From an uncultured Porphyromonadaceae bacterium (GTDB lineage Bacteria; Bacteroidota; Bacteroidia; Bacteroidales; Muribaculaceae), in assembly GCA_902475285.1 (NCBI GenBank), contig CABRZA010000014.1:1-24735 (forward strand): a stretch of 24,735 nucleotides of DNA, given 5' to 3'. This document shows, piece after piece, positions 1 to 6,868 of this stretch (within the stretch, counting starts at the first letter, position 1; each line of letters begins with the position of its first letter). The notes beneath the pieces were generated by a model that saw nothing but the letters and a program-made list of their open reading frames with translations, did no database searches and was not told the DNA's origin. A program made the position numbers and the translations under genes.

Positions 1-127
1 AACATTTTTGCGGCGTAAATTTAACATTTAATTAACACACTTGATATTTTCGCTGCAGTTCCACGCCATGACAAGAGGGGAGCTATTGTGAAAAAACGTG
101 TCAAAATGCGGAATTTTGGCGAAAAGA

Positions 128-159
128 TTTGGCAAATTGCAAAAGAGTGCATATCTTTG
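128..159 (+). promoter_or_regulatory. Bacteroidetes-type promoter for the first secreted-protein gene
   Basis: A TTTG at 128-131 is followed after exactly 20 bases by TATCTTTG at 152-159. This matches the Bacteroidetes primary sigma factor form (TTTG, 19-21 bases, TAnnTTTG). Transcription would begin near 163-166 and give a leader of about 160 bases before the ATG at 325. The match is seen directly; its activity is inferred. Confidence 0.7.
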
Positions 160-324
160 CCGCACCAAAGGTAAGCCCCAACAATAGCTTCAAAAACATT
201 TCGGCAGCACTTTGGGTACAACATCATACACTCCGCCATCCTACGGGATGCGGCCTCGGGGAGCCTGAGGCACCTGTTGCCGCGCAGCGGAGCAGATTTG
301 TTTAATCCTTCCAAAAGTCTCTAA
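160..324 (+). promoter_or_regulatory. Long, potentially structured 5' leader
   Basis: About 160 bases separate the predicted start of transcription from the ATG at 325, which is long for a simple leader. It can fold: GCCTC at 253-257 pairs with GAGGC at 267-271, and GCG at 250-252 can extend towards CGC at 281-283. No known riboswitch class is recognised. A 97-codon minus-strand frame crosses this stretch but lacks the codon bias of the neighbouring genes and runs through the promoter, so I do not call it a gene. Confidence 0.35.
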
Positions 325-1509
325 ATGAAGAAACTTTACACCATCGCATTAAGCGCACTTTTGGCCGGCACGGCCACAGCCGCCGAGCTCGACCTCACCA
401 CACCGCAGCTTCGCACGCTCGACTTCAAGGGCATCACCACCGAAGTCCAGAGCGCCCAGGCCGGCGTAGAAACATTTGCTACCCGCGGCGCCCGCATGGC
501 CGCCCAGCAGGCACCCACCCGCGTTCCCGAAAGCGCCATCGTAGACCAGAACTACCAGCTCGAAGGCTACGGCCGCCTCTTCGGCGAGCAGACCCAAGGT
601 CTCGCTGTGCTGGGCGTGACCGAAATCATCAAGGAAGACGGCCAGCTCAAATACGGCCCGTTCCTGTTCGACGGCCTCTACTTCAATGCCAGCTACGACC
701 CTGCCACGATGACCCTCACCGTGCCCGCCGGCCAGACGGTAACCATCACAGAAGAAGGGAACTCTTATGATCTTACCCTCTACAACTACAGCTTCGAAGA
801 CGGGGAGGCCCACGACATCATGTTCACCTACTATCCCGAAGAACGCCTGTTCTTCTACGAGGCCGGTGTCGACGCAGAAAACTACTATACCGAATGTATC
901 GTTCTTGCCCAGGCCGCCGCACAAGTCGGTTCGGGCGTATACGGCCAGCTTTTCGTAGCCTACAACTTCATGGTTAACTCGGTGATGTCGGAGACAGCAA
1001 TCAACGACGACGGCACTGTGGGCGACGCCACCCTCTACAACATCTATGTAGAGCAGAAGGGCGACAAGATTATCGTAGACAACATGTTCAACTTCGGTTT
1101 CTCGGCCCACCCCGAGTTCACGCTCGACGCGCAGGCCAAGACCCTCAGCGCCACCCAGCCCGTGCTCTACCAGGGCAGCGACGGCACCATCAGCATGCTC
1201 GGCGTTGACGAGGCCGGCTACACTACCGAGACTGTAGTGTTCAGCCAGAACGCCACCACCGACGCGTTCATCTTCCAGACGGCCGCTGTTGCCCTCACCG
1301 ACGGCAGCCAGATAGAACCGGCCTACGTACCGATGTTCCGCGTACCCTTCGACCCCTATGCCGGTGCCGGCGTACAGGGCGTGGCTGTTGACGATGCCAA
1401 CGCACCCGTAGAGTACTTCAACCTCCAGGGCGTACGCGTTTCCAACCCCGAAAACGGTCTCTACATCCGTCGTCAGGGCAACAAAGTCGAGAAAATCATT
1501 ATCCGATAA
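325..1509 (+). CDS. Secreted protein with T9SS-like C-terminal domain, function unknown
   Basis: This is a 394-residue protein of unknown function. Residues 1-19 form a signal peptide (MKK, then a hydrophobic run ending in ATAAE), so it is exported. The body is beta-strand-like and rich in Tyr, Thr and Asp, with no catalytic motif I can recognise. The last 40 residues contain EYFNLQGVRVSNPENGLYI and end in KIIIR. This is the tail form common on Bacteroidetes surface proteins, resembling type IX secretion sorting domains with a final basic residue. It is the first of four consecutive secreted-protein genes and has its own promoter upstream and a terminator downstream. Its general plan, including the 'YNLxGxRV...GLYI' tail, resembles that of the fourth gene (6869-8482), so the two may be distant paralogues. 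Export is well supported. Use of T9SS is inferred, because no secretion machinery gene lies in the window. Confidence 0.8.
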   Translation: MKKLYTIALSALLAGTATAAELDLTTPQLRTLDFKGITTEVQSAQAGVETFATRGARMAAQQAPTRVPESAIVDQNYQLEGYGRLFGEQTQGLAVLGVTEIIKEDGQLKYGPFLFDGLYFNASYDPATMTLTVPAGQTVTITEEGNSYDLTLYNYSFEDGEAHDIMFTYYPEERLFFYEAGVDAENYYTECIVLAQAAAQVGSGVYGQLFVAYNFMVNSVMSETAINDDGTVGDATLYNIYVEQKGDKIIVDNMFNFGFSAHPEFTLDAQAKTLSATQPVLYQGSDGTISMLGVDEAGYTTETVVFSQNATTDAFIFQTAAVALTDGSQIEPAYVPMFRVPFDPYAGAGVQGVAVDDANAPVEYFNLQGVRVSNPENGLYIRRQGNKVEKIIIR

Positions 1510-1524
1510 GCTCCCACAATGAAT

Positions 1525-1570
1525 CCGCAAAGAGCTCTTTGAAGGGCTCTTTGCGGACTCTTTGGCTTTT
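1525..1570 (+). terminator. Intrinsic terminator after the first secreted-protein gene
   Basis: CCGCAAAGAGC at 1525-1535 pairs perfectly with GCTCTTTGCGG at 1546-1556, with a 10-base loop; one more T-A pair (1524, 1557) extends the stem. A T-rich stretch (ACTCTTTGGCTTTT) follows. It sits 15 bases after the stop codon. Confidence 0.75.
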
Positions 1571-1575
1571 ACATT

Positions 1576-1600
1576 CGGATTAAGCCCAAGGCTCAATCCG
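1576..1600 (+). repeat. Second small hairpin in the 1510-1681 gap
   Basis: CGGATT plus AGCC (1576-1581, 1583-1586) pairs with GGCT plus AATCCG (1590-1593, 1595-1600) around a three-base loop, with one A-C mismatch. No T-run follows, so it is not a clear terminator. The rest of the gap up to the ATG at 1682 shows no TAnnTTTG promoter, so the next gene may use readthrough or an unrecognised promoter. Confidence 0.4.
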
Positions 1601-1681
1601 ACTCTATTCCCCACCACGAGAGTATCATATTCTACCATGATATGCCTTCTCTCTCAACACCAATCTTAATCACAACACAGT

Positions 1682-2488
1682 ATGAAACTGCGAATCGACA
1701 CACTTACAGCCAAGGCTTGCGCAGTGGTTCTTGCCCTGGCACCGGCCCTGACGGTGTCGGCGGCCCTTCCTGCCGGCAAAATCTACGCCAACCTTATTGC
1801 CAAAGGCACGACAGCCGAGTCTTACAGCCAGGTATACACCCTTTCGACTCAAGGCCAGTCGGACTACAGCCGCATAGGCAACTACTATTCAAACACACTG
1901 CCTACGGGCGGCACTTTCGACAAAGACGAACGTATCATCGGCTTCAACATCACCGCCTGGGGCAAGAACTTTACCGTAGGCACCTACAACCCTGAATCGG
2001 ACCAGTGGACCAAGAGTTATGACTACAGCACTCTTGTGATGGGCGCCACCGACATGACCACGGACCCACTTACGGGCACGGTTTACGGCTGTTTCTACAC
2101 CACCAACCCGGCCAACACGCCATCGTCGCCCACATATTTGGGCTATCTGAACGCCGAAGGCCTGGGTGTAAATACCACGACGACCAAAATCGCCGACCTC
2201 GACAAGCACTTCTACGTACTTGCCGCCGATGAGAACGGCAAGCTCTACGGCATCGACGGCGAGGGCAAGCTCTACCGCATAGACAAGAACAACGGCGCGC
2301 TCACCGAAATAGGCAGCACGGGCGTAGTACCGATGGAGTACATGCAGCAGAGCGGCGCCTTCAACCCCGCCAACGGGCAGCTCTACTGGGCGGCCTACAC
2401 ATCGGGACGCGAAGCCGCGCTCTACACCGTGAACCCGCGGACCGCCGCGGCCACGAAGCTCTACGACTTCCCCTCGGGCGAGCGCTAG
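1682..2488 (+). CDS. N-terminal part of a split secreted beta-propeller-like protein
   Basis: This frame encodes 268 residues and stops at an in-frame TAG. A signal peptide covers about residues 1-27 (MKLRIDTLTAKACAVVLALA, then LTVSAA). The rest carries repeated short beta units with GxLYxID-type turns: GKLYGIDGEGKLYRID, NGQLYWAAY, AALYTVNPRTAAATKLYDF. This looks like a propeller of the kind found at the front of Bacteroidetes secreted proteins with fibronectin type III repeats. The piece has no C-terminal sorting domain. After the TAG the same frame continues with GCA GCC ATG and runs to 4435, so this and the next entry are one ancestral gene of 917 codons before the final stop. If real, this fragment would be exported but not anchored. 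Function unknown. Confidence 0.75.
   Translation: MKLRIDTLTAKACAVVLALAPALTVSAALPAGKIYANLIAKGTTAESYSQVYTLSTQGQSDYSRIGNYYSNTLPTGGTFDKDERIIGFNITAWGKNFTVGTYNPESDQWTKSYDYSTLVMGATDMTTDPLTGTVYGCFYTTNPANTPSSPTYLGYLNAEGLGVNTTTTKIADLDKHFYVLAADENGKLYGIDGEGKLYRIDKNNGALTEIGSTGVVPMEYMQQSGAFNPANGQLYWAAYTSGREAALYTVNPRTAAATKLYDFPSGER
2486..2488 (+). other. In-frame TAG dividing one gene in two
   Basis: The frame from 1682 meets TAG at 2486-2488 and continues without interruption from 2489 to 4435. The residues around the stop read SGER-stop-AAMYISAPETDP, with no loss of frame. One substitution would restore the frame, for example TGG or CAG to TAG. TAG is used as an ordinary stop by ftsX at 13850-13852, so it is not reassigned in this genome. 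Confidence 0.85.
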
Positions 2489-2494
2489 GCAGCC

Positions 2495-4435
2495 ATGTAT
2501 ATCTCGGCACCCGAGACCGACCCCCTGGCACCGGCAGCGGTAGGCGACCTCAATGCAACCATGAACGGCAGCAAGGACGGCATCGACGTCAGCTTCACGG
2601 TACCGACGGTATCCTACGGAGGCACTACCCTCAGCGGCAGCCTGACATGGTATGTTGCCATCGACGGTGAAGCCAAGGGCAACCAGACGGCAGCAGCGGG
2701 CACGCCCGTAAGCGTAAGCTACGAAGCCACCGAAGGCATGCACACCGTGACCGTGTGGGCCGAGGGCATGATAGCCGGTGCAGGTCCGAAGACGACGGTA
2801 CAGGTATATGTAGGCAAGGACAACCCCTCTGAGCTCGACGACGTCAAGCTCTCCGCCGACGGCTACACCGCCAGCCTAACATGGACGGCACCCACAGCCG
2901 GTGAGCACGGCACGCCTCTCGACGCCTCGAAGCTCGCCTATACCCTGACCCGTATGCCCGAAGGCACCGTAGTGGCCGAGAACACAACCGAAACGACCTT
3001 CACGGAAACCATCGAAACCGACGAGCTGCGCAGTGTGTCGTATAAGATAACAGTGTACTACGACGGCGAAGAGTGCTTCGACGTGCAGTCGCCTGCCGTA
3101 CTCGTCGGCCCCGCCGCCACGGTTCCATACAGCCAGAACTTCGACGGCTTCGCCGAATTCTCGGGCCTTGGCTACTACGCCAACAGCAGCAAATGGGTGC
3201 TCGAGACATCCGACGGCAACACAGCCGCGAAGATCGGCGCATACAACTACGGCGATGCAGAGACCGATTTTGCGCTTTTCAGCTGCCCGATAACCATGCG
3301 CAAGGGTCACACCTACACATTCAAGTTCGACTACCGCCTGCAAGCTTACTGGGGCATGAATTTTACCGTAATCCTTACCACGGCACAAGATGTCAATACC
3401 AAAGTATCGGACATTGTACCTTATAAGCTCTACACCCAGGCACCTGAATTCAAAACTACCGACGCAGTAGAATTCACCGTACCTGAGAACGGCACTTACT
3501 GCTTTGCCTTCACGTTGACACGTCCCAGCTACGACGTATGGTTCGACAACGTTGTGATAGCCGACGTCAGCGGCGAGAACATCCCCGAGGCCGTCAGCGA
3601 CCTGGCCGTGGCAGTAACCGACCACAAGGCCCGCACCGCCACCATCAGCTTCACCGTGCCCACAGCCACCACACTGGGCGACGAGCTGTCGCCCAAGCAG
3701 GTAGACCTCTACTACAACGAAGGCCTGCTCAAGAGCTGGACAACAGAAGACACCGAACTTGCAGCCGGTGCACAGCTGAGCTATCAGCACGAAGGCATCG
3801 AAGCCGGCGAAGCCCACTACTCCGTGACCGTAACCGACGCCAACGGCACCTCGCGCGCCGCCGAGGCATCGGTTAAGGTAGGCTTCAACTATAACCTGGG
3901 CATCACCTCCATCAGCTCGAACCGCGACAAGGTGAAACCCGGCGAACAGTTCACCATCACCGTTGCGGTTGAAAACGACGGCGCCTCCAACTTCATCGAG
4001 GAGATAACCGTGTACCTCACCCAGAACGGAGTACGCAGCTACATGCTCACCATCGAAGACCTCGCCAAGGGCGCCTCGCACGACTTCGAGTTCACCTGCT
4101 ACGCCACTGCCGACATGCCCGAGGAATCGGTTTACACGGCCGACATCGAGGCTGAAGGCGACGAATATGCGGCCGACAACACATCGGGCGAATGCCTTAT
4201 AGGCATCGACAAGAGCGTGGGCGTAGAAGGCGTCGACGCAACGTCGGCCAAGGTATACGCCGAAGGCGGCCAGCTTCACGTTGAAGGCGCCTGCGGCGCA
4301 ACGGTAGCCGTCTGCACCCCGTCGGGCGCACTCGTGGCCGAAGCCGTTGCAGCAGAAAGCTACACCGTCGCCCTTACCCCCGGCATCTATATCGTCAAGG
4401 TAGGCACCGAGACCTTCAAGGTTGCCGTACGATAA
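2495..4435 (+). CDS. C-terminal part of the split secreted protein (FN3, jelly-roll and sorting domains)
   Basis: This 646-residue reading starts at the first ATG after the TAG. It has no signal peptide, so alone it would stay in the cytoplasm. Visible parts in order: two fibronectin type III-like units (about residues 5-205; PAAVGDLNATMNG and LDDVKLSADGYTASLTW are typical strand edges); a jelly-roll 'choice-of-anchor' type domain (about 208-360, from YSQNFDGF to WFDNVVIADV); another FN3-like unit (about 365-460); a CARDB-like unit (about 465-565); and a C-terminal sorting domain with TLxPGIYIV-type strands ending in FKVAVR. Such proteins usually sit at the cell surface and bind glycans or proteins, but no ligand can be inferred. 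It should be read together with the 1682-2488 piece. The start at 2495 is probably not a natural initiation site. Confidence 0.75.
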   Translation: MYISAPETDPLAPAAVGDLNATMNGSKDGIDVSFTVPTVSYGGTTLSGSLTWYVAIDGEAKGNQTAAAGTPVSVSYEATEGMHTVTVWAEGMIAGAGPKTTVQVYVGKDNPSELDDVKLSADGYTASLTWTAPTAGEHGTPLDASKLAYTLTRMPEGTVVAENTTETTFTETIETDELRSVSYKITVYYDGEECFDVQSPAVLVGPAATVPYSQNFDGFAEFSGLGYYANSSKWVLETSDGNTAAKIGAYNYGDAETDFALFSCPITMRKGHTYTFKFDYRLQAYWGMNFTVILTTAQDVNTKVSDIVPYKLYTQAPEFKTTDAVEFTVPENGTYCFAFTLTRPSYDVWFDNVVIADVSGENIPEAVSDLAVAVTDHKARTATISFTVPTATTLGDELSPKQVDLYYNEGLLKSWTTEDTELAAGAQLSYQHEGIEAGEAHYSVTVTDANGTSRAAEASVKVGFNYNLGITSISSNRDKVKPGEQFTITVAVENDGASNFIEEITVYLTQNGVRSYMLTIEDLAKGASHDFEFTCYATADMPEESVYTADIEAEGDEYAADNTSGECLIGIDKSVGVEGVDATSAKVYAEGGQLHVEGACGATVAVCTPSGALVAEAVAAESYTVALTPGIYIVKVGTETFKVAVR

Positions 4436-4445
4436 AAATCACAAA

Positions 4446-4492
4446 GGTGTTGCAAAACCGGCGCCAGCGGCATCGGTTTTGCAGCACCCCTT
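4446..4492 (+). terminator. Strong hairpin after the split gene
   Basis: Bases 4446-4460 (GGTGTTGCAAAACCG) pair with 4474-4488 (CGGTTTTGCAGCACC) over 15 bp with one wobble and a 13-base loop. The downstream run (CCCTTATA) is poor in T, so it may act as an mRNA 3'-end stabiliser or a weak terminator rather than a strong one. The gap to 4531 shows no clear TAnnTTTG promoter. Confidence 0.6.
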
Positions 4493-4530
4493 ATACAGTC
4501 TCTTAATCCATATCAAATCCCAATATCAAG

Positions 4531-4648
4531 ATGAAAAAAACTGTTTCTCCCGGGCATAGCTCTTGCCGTAGCGCTCAGCGCCGGCGCCCAGACAGCGCCC
4601 GTCGAAAGCCATGCACAACTGCGCGGCACCGTTCCCACGAGCTTCCGT
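4531..4648 (+). pseudogene. Frameshifted start and signal peptide of the third secreted-protein gene
   Basis: The ATG at 4531 is followed by seven A bases (4534-4540) and CTG. Read as it stands, it enters an Arg-rich frame with no protein-like character. In the frame shared with 4649-6850, the codons from 4535 give KKLFLPGIALAVALSAGAQT, a complete signal peptide. That frame has no start codon, because the codon before it is TGA (4532-4534, overlapping the ATG). Removing one A would join ATG AAA AAA CTG into MKKLFLPGIA and fuse it to the 733-residue frame. So a single extra A in a homopolymer separates the start from the gene. Confidence 0.85.
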
Positions 4649-6850
4649 GTGGCACGCCACGGCGACGCCAAGCAAGTGATAAGCCGCGCCGAACTCCGCG
4701 AGCATACCCTCTTCGAGGGCTTCGAAGGCCGCGGCTCGGGCTACAGCCCCAGCGCCGACAACTGGCTCCCCGAGGGCTGGGAAGACGTCAGCCAGGCCGG
4801 CCACGAGCCCAGCAGCAGCGTCTTCACCAACGACCTCACGTGGGTTGTTACCAACAATGAGGGCAAAGGCTACATGAATGCGTTCTCGGGCATCAACTTC
4901 GCCTTCATATATGTCGACAAAGCCTACGGCGAGCATGTTGTGACCGAGTACCAGGACGAATGGCTCATGCTGCCTGAGGTAACGGTACAGGAGGAAGACT
5001 TCCTGTTCTTCCAGCTCATGTACAATCCCGGCTACACGCTCTACAACTACGATACTCGGGAATTTGACTGCCGCAACTCCATGGTTGAGGTTAACGTGAG
5101 CACCGACAACGGCGAGACCTGGAAGGCACTGTGGAACTGCGCCGACGAAGCGGCCAAGCTCAGCTACGACGAACTTTTCGCCAGCCTCAGCGGGCACAAC
5201 GTATGGGAACCCATCTACATCGACCTCGCCGACTATGTGGGCAAGAAGGTTAAACTCGCCTTCCGCTATTACGGCCGTCTGGGCTACGACGTTGCGCTCG
5301 ACGACGTGATTGTGGGCATCCCGGCACCTTCCGCAGCCTACGAGCTCCCCAACGGCATCTTCCGCCCCGCATTCTCGCAGGAGACCACCCGCATGAGCAA
5401 TCCCATGATGCTCGCGCCGAACGATACCGAGACCACATGGGTGAACAACTCCATCAACTCTCGCCGCTTCGAGTGGACATACACCGACCCCGAGAACCTG
5501 AGCGCCACCACCACATCCGACAGCCGTGACCTCGTGCTTCCGGGCTATCCCGCCGGATCGGAGGTTATGACTCCGAGCCTTACTTCGTTCTTCGGCTCGA
5601 ACGCCTCGACTCCCCACCAGCTCGACTTCGCAAAAATGCTTGCCGGCGGTCGCCTGACCGGCACCGATGAGACGGGCAAGGAAATGGAATTCGGCGTTGC
5701 CAACTACGACTACCTCTATCCCGACGCCCGCGTGGCTTTCAACCGCACCATAGGCTTCGACACCGAGACCACCGACCGTTGGGACACCTATCTGGGCCAA
5801 ACGCCCACGTCCTACGACTTCGTGACCTCGATAGGCAGCCTCTACCTTCGCGCACCGAAGCCTTACGGCCTTGAATATGTCTACATCTCGGTGTTCGCCC
5901 CCTCGATTGCCGACGACACCGAGCTCACCCTCCATGTGCTCCAGCTCACCGACGACGGCATCTACGCCCCGGTGAGCATCGTTGCCGAGGCCACAGTCAC
6001 CGGCAAGGAAATCGCCGCCACAGCCGACGCCGGCTCTTACCGCCACCTCATGTTCGACCTCTCGGATTACGCCCTCACCGTGGACTATCCCGTGATGGTG
6101 TACGTAACCGGCTTCAACCAGGACAACGGCGACCAGATTTACTTCCCCTACGTCCGCACGGCCGACCAGATGCTCATGCGCTCCTACATCGGCTTCGACT
6201 ACTGGGACGATACATATCAGGAGTGGTACACCCAATTCGGCGACCTCGGCACCATGCCCTGGGGCGACGGTATGCGTGTGTCGGGTATCCTGATGGGTCT
6301 CGGCGCGTCCTACCCCACCCTCAACTACTACGCCCTGTCGACCCTCGAGCCCAGCGTAAACCTTCCCAAGGAAGGCGGCGAGTTCACCGTCAAGGTTGAG
6401 ACAAGCCACCGCGGCGAACTCATCCGTCTGTTCGACGAGCTCCGCAACAAACCGGAAGGCATCAAGTACTATGTAGGCGCTGCCGACGTCGAGAATGTCT
6501 ACGAAGTCCGCGTAGTAGTTCCCGCAGCAACCTTCAATGACGACAAGACGACCAAATATCGTCTGGCCGTACCGGGCGCAGAACTACCCCTCACGGTCAA
6601 CCAGGCCGGCGACCCCGACTATGTAGGTGTCACGGGCGTTGAGGCCGGAGCCACTACTGTGGACGTCCACGGCAAGACCATCACCGTCAGCGTCGCCGAA
6701 GCCGCCACGCTGCGCGTCTTCACGGCCACCGGCGCACTCTGCCTGGAGCAGCATGTAGCCGCCGGCACCACCGACGTTGCCGCCGACCTCGCAGCAGGCG
6801 TATACGTAATCACCGTCGACGGCATCGCCGTGAAAAAAGTAGTACGTTAA
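4649..6850 (+). CDS. Secreted choice-of-anchor J protein with sorting domain (start region frameshifted)
   Basis: The open frame from the first in-frame ATG encodes 733 residues. The true start is probably at 4531, but the A7 run there is out of frame. Residues about 18-230 form a choice-of-anchor J or cleaved-adhesin type jelly roll: LFEGFEGRG, GWEDVSQAG, FIYVDKAYG, DEWLMLPEV, then VEVNVSTDNGETW and ALDDVIVGIPAP. This module is typical of Bacteroidetes surface and protease-associated proteins. A long middle region (about 240-560) of beta-rich sequence has no recognised domain. The final 75 residues are a sorting-type domain (VTGVEAGATT, then LAAGVYVITVDG, ending KKVVR). It lies nine bases upstream of the ATG at 6860 with no hairpin between, so the two genes are likely co-transcribed. 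From 4649 alone the product would lack a signal peptide. Function beyond surface location is unknown. Confidence 0.8.
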   Translation: MARHGDAKQVISRAELREHTLFEGFEGRGSGYSPSADNWLPEGWEDVSQAGHEPSSSVFTNDLTWVVTNNEGKGYMNAFSGINFAFIYVDKAYGEHVVTEYQDEWLMLPEVTVQEEDFLFFQLMYNPGYTLYNYDTREFDCRNSMVEVNVSTDNGETWKALWNCADEAAKLSYDELFASLSGHNVWEPIYIDLADYVGKKVKLAFRYYGRLGYDVALDDVIVGIPAPSAAYELPNGIFRPAFSQETTRMSNPMMLAPNDTETTWVNNSINSRRFEWTYTDPENLSATTTSDSRDLVLPGYPAGSEVMTPSLTSFFGSNASTPHQLDFAKMLAGGRLTGTDETGKEMEFGVANYDYLYPDARVAFNRTIGFDTETTDRWDTYLGQTPTSYDFVTSIGSLYLRAPKPYGLEYVYISVFAPSIADDTELTLHVLQLTDDGIYAPVSIVAEATVTGKEIAATADAGSYRHLMFDLSDYALTVDYPVMVYVTGFNQDNGDQIYFPYVRTADQMLMRSYIGFDYWDDTYQEWYTQFGDLGTMPWGDGMRVSGILMGLGASYPTLNYYALSTLEPSVNLPKEGGEFTVKVETSHRGELIRLFDELRNKPEGIKYYVGAADVENVYEVRVVVPAATFNDDKTTKYRLAVPGAELPLTVNQAGDPDYVGVTGVEAGATTVDVHGKTITVSVAEAATLRVFTATGALCLEQHVAAGTTDVAADLAAGVYVITVDGIAVKKVVR

Positions 6851-6868
6851 ATCACCCCTATGTATCAG

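Noticed and set aside
21..314. Minus-strand 97-codon open frame over the first leader
   Set aside because: It runs through the promoter and leader of the first gene, lacks the codon bias of real genes here and has no recognisable domain. I treat it as non-coding.
349..1638. Long minus-strand open frame opposite the first secreted-protein gene
   Set aside because: It mirrors the real gene, with Val, Gly and Glu excess from reverse complementing GC-rich codons. The same effect explains long minus frames at 2876-4279, 4526-6409 and 6584-8839.
2486..2488. TAG reassigned to an amino acid, as in some phages
   Set aside because: ftsX ends at TAG in the same window, and the region is chromosomal with no phage genes.
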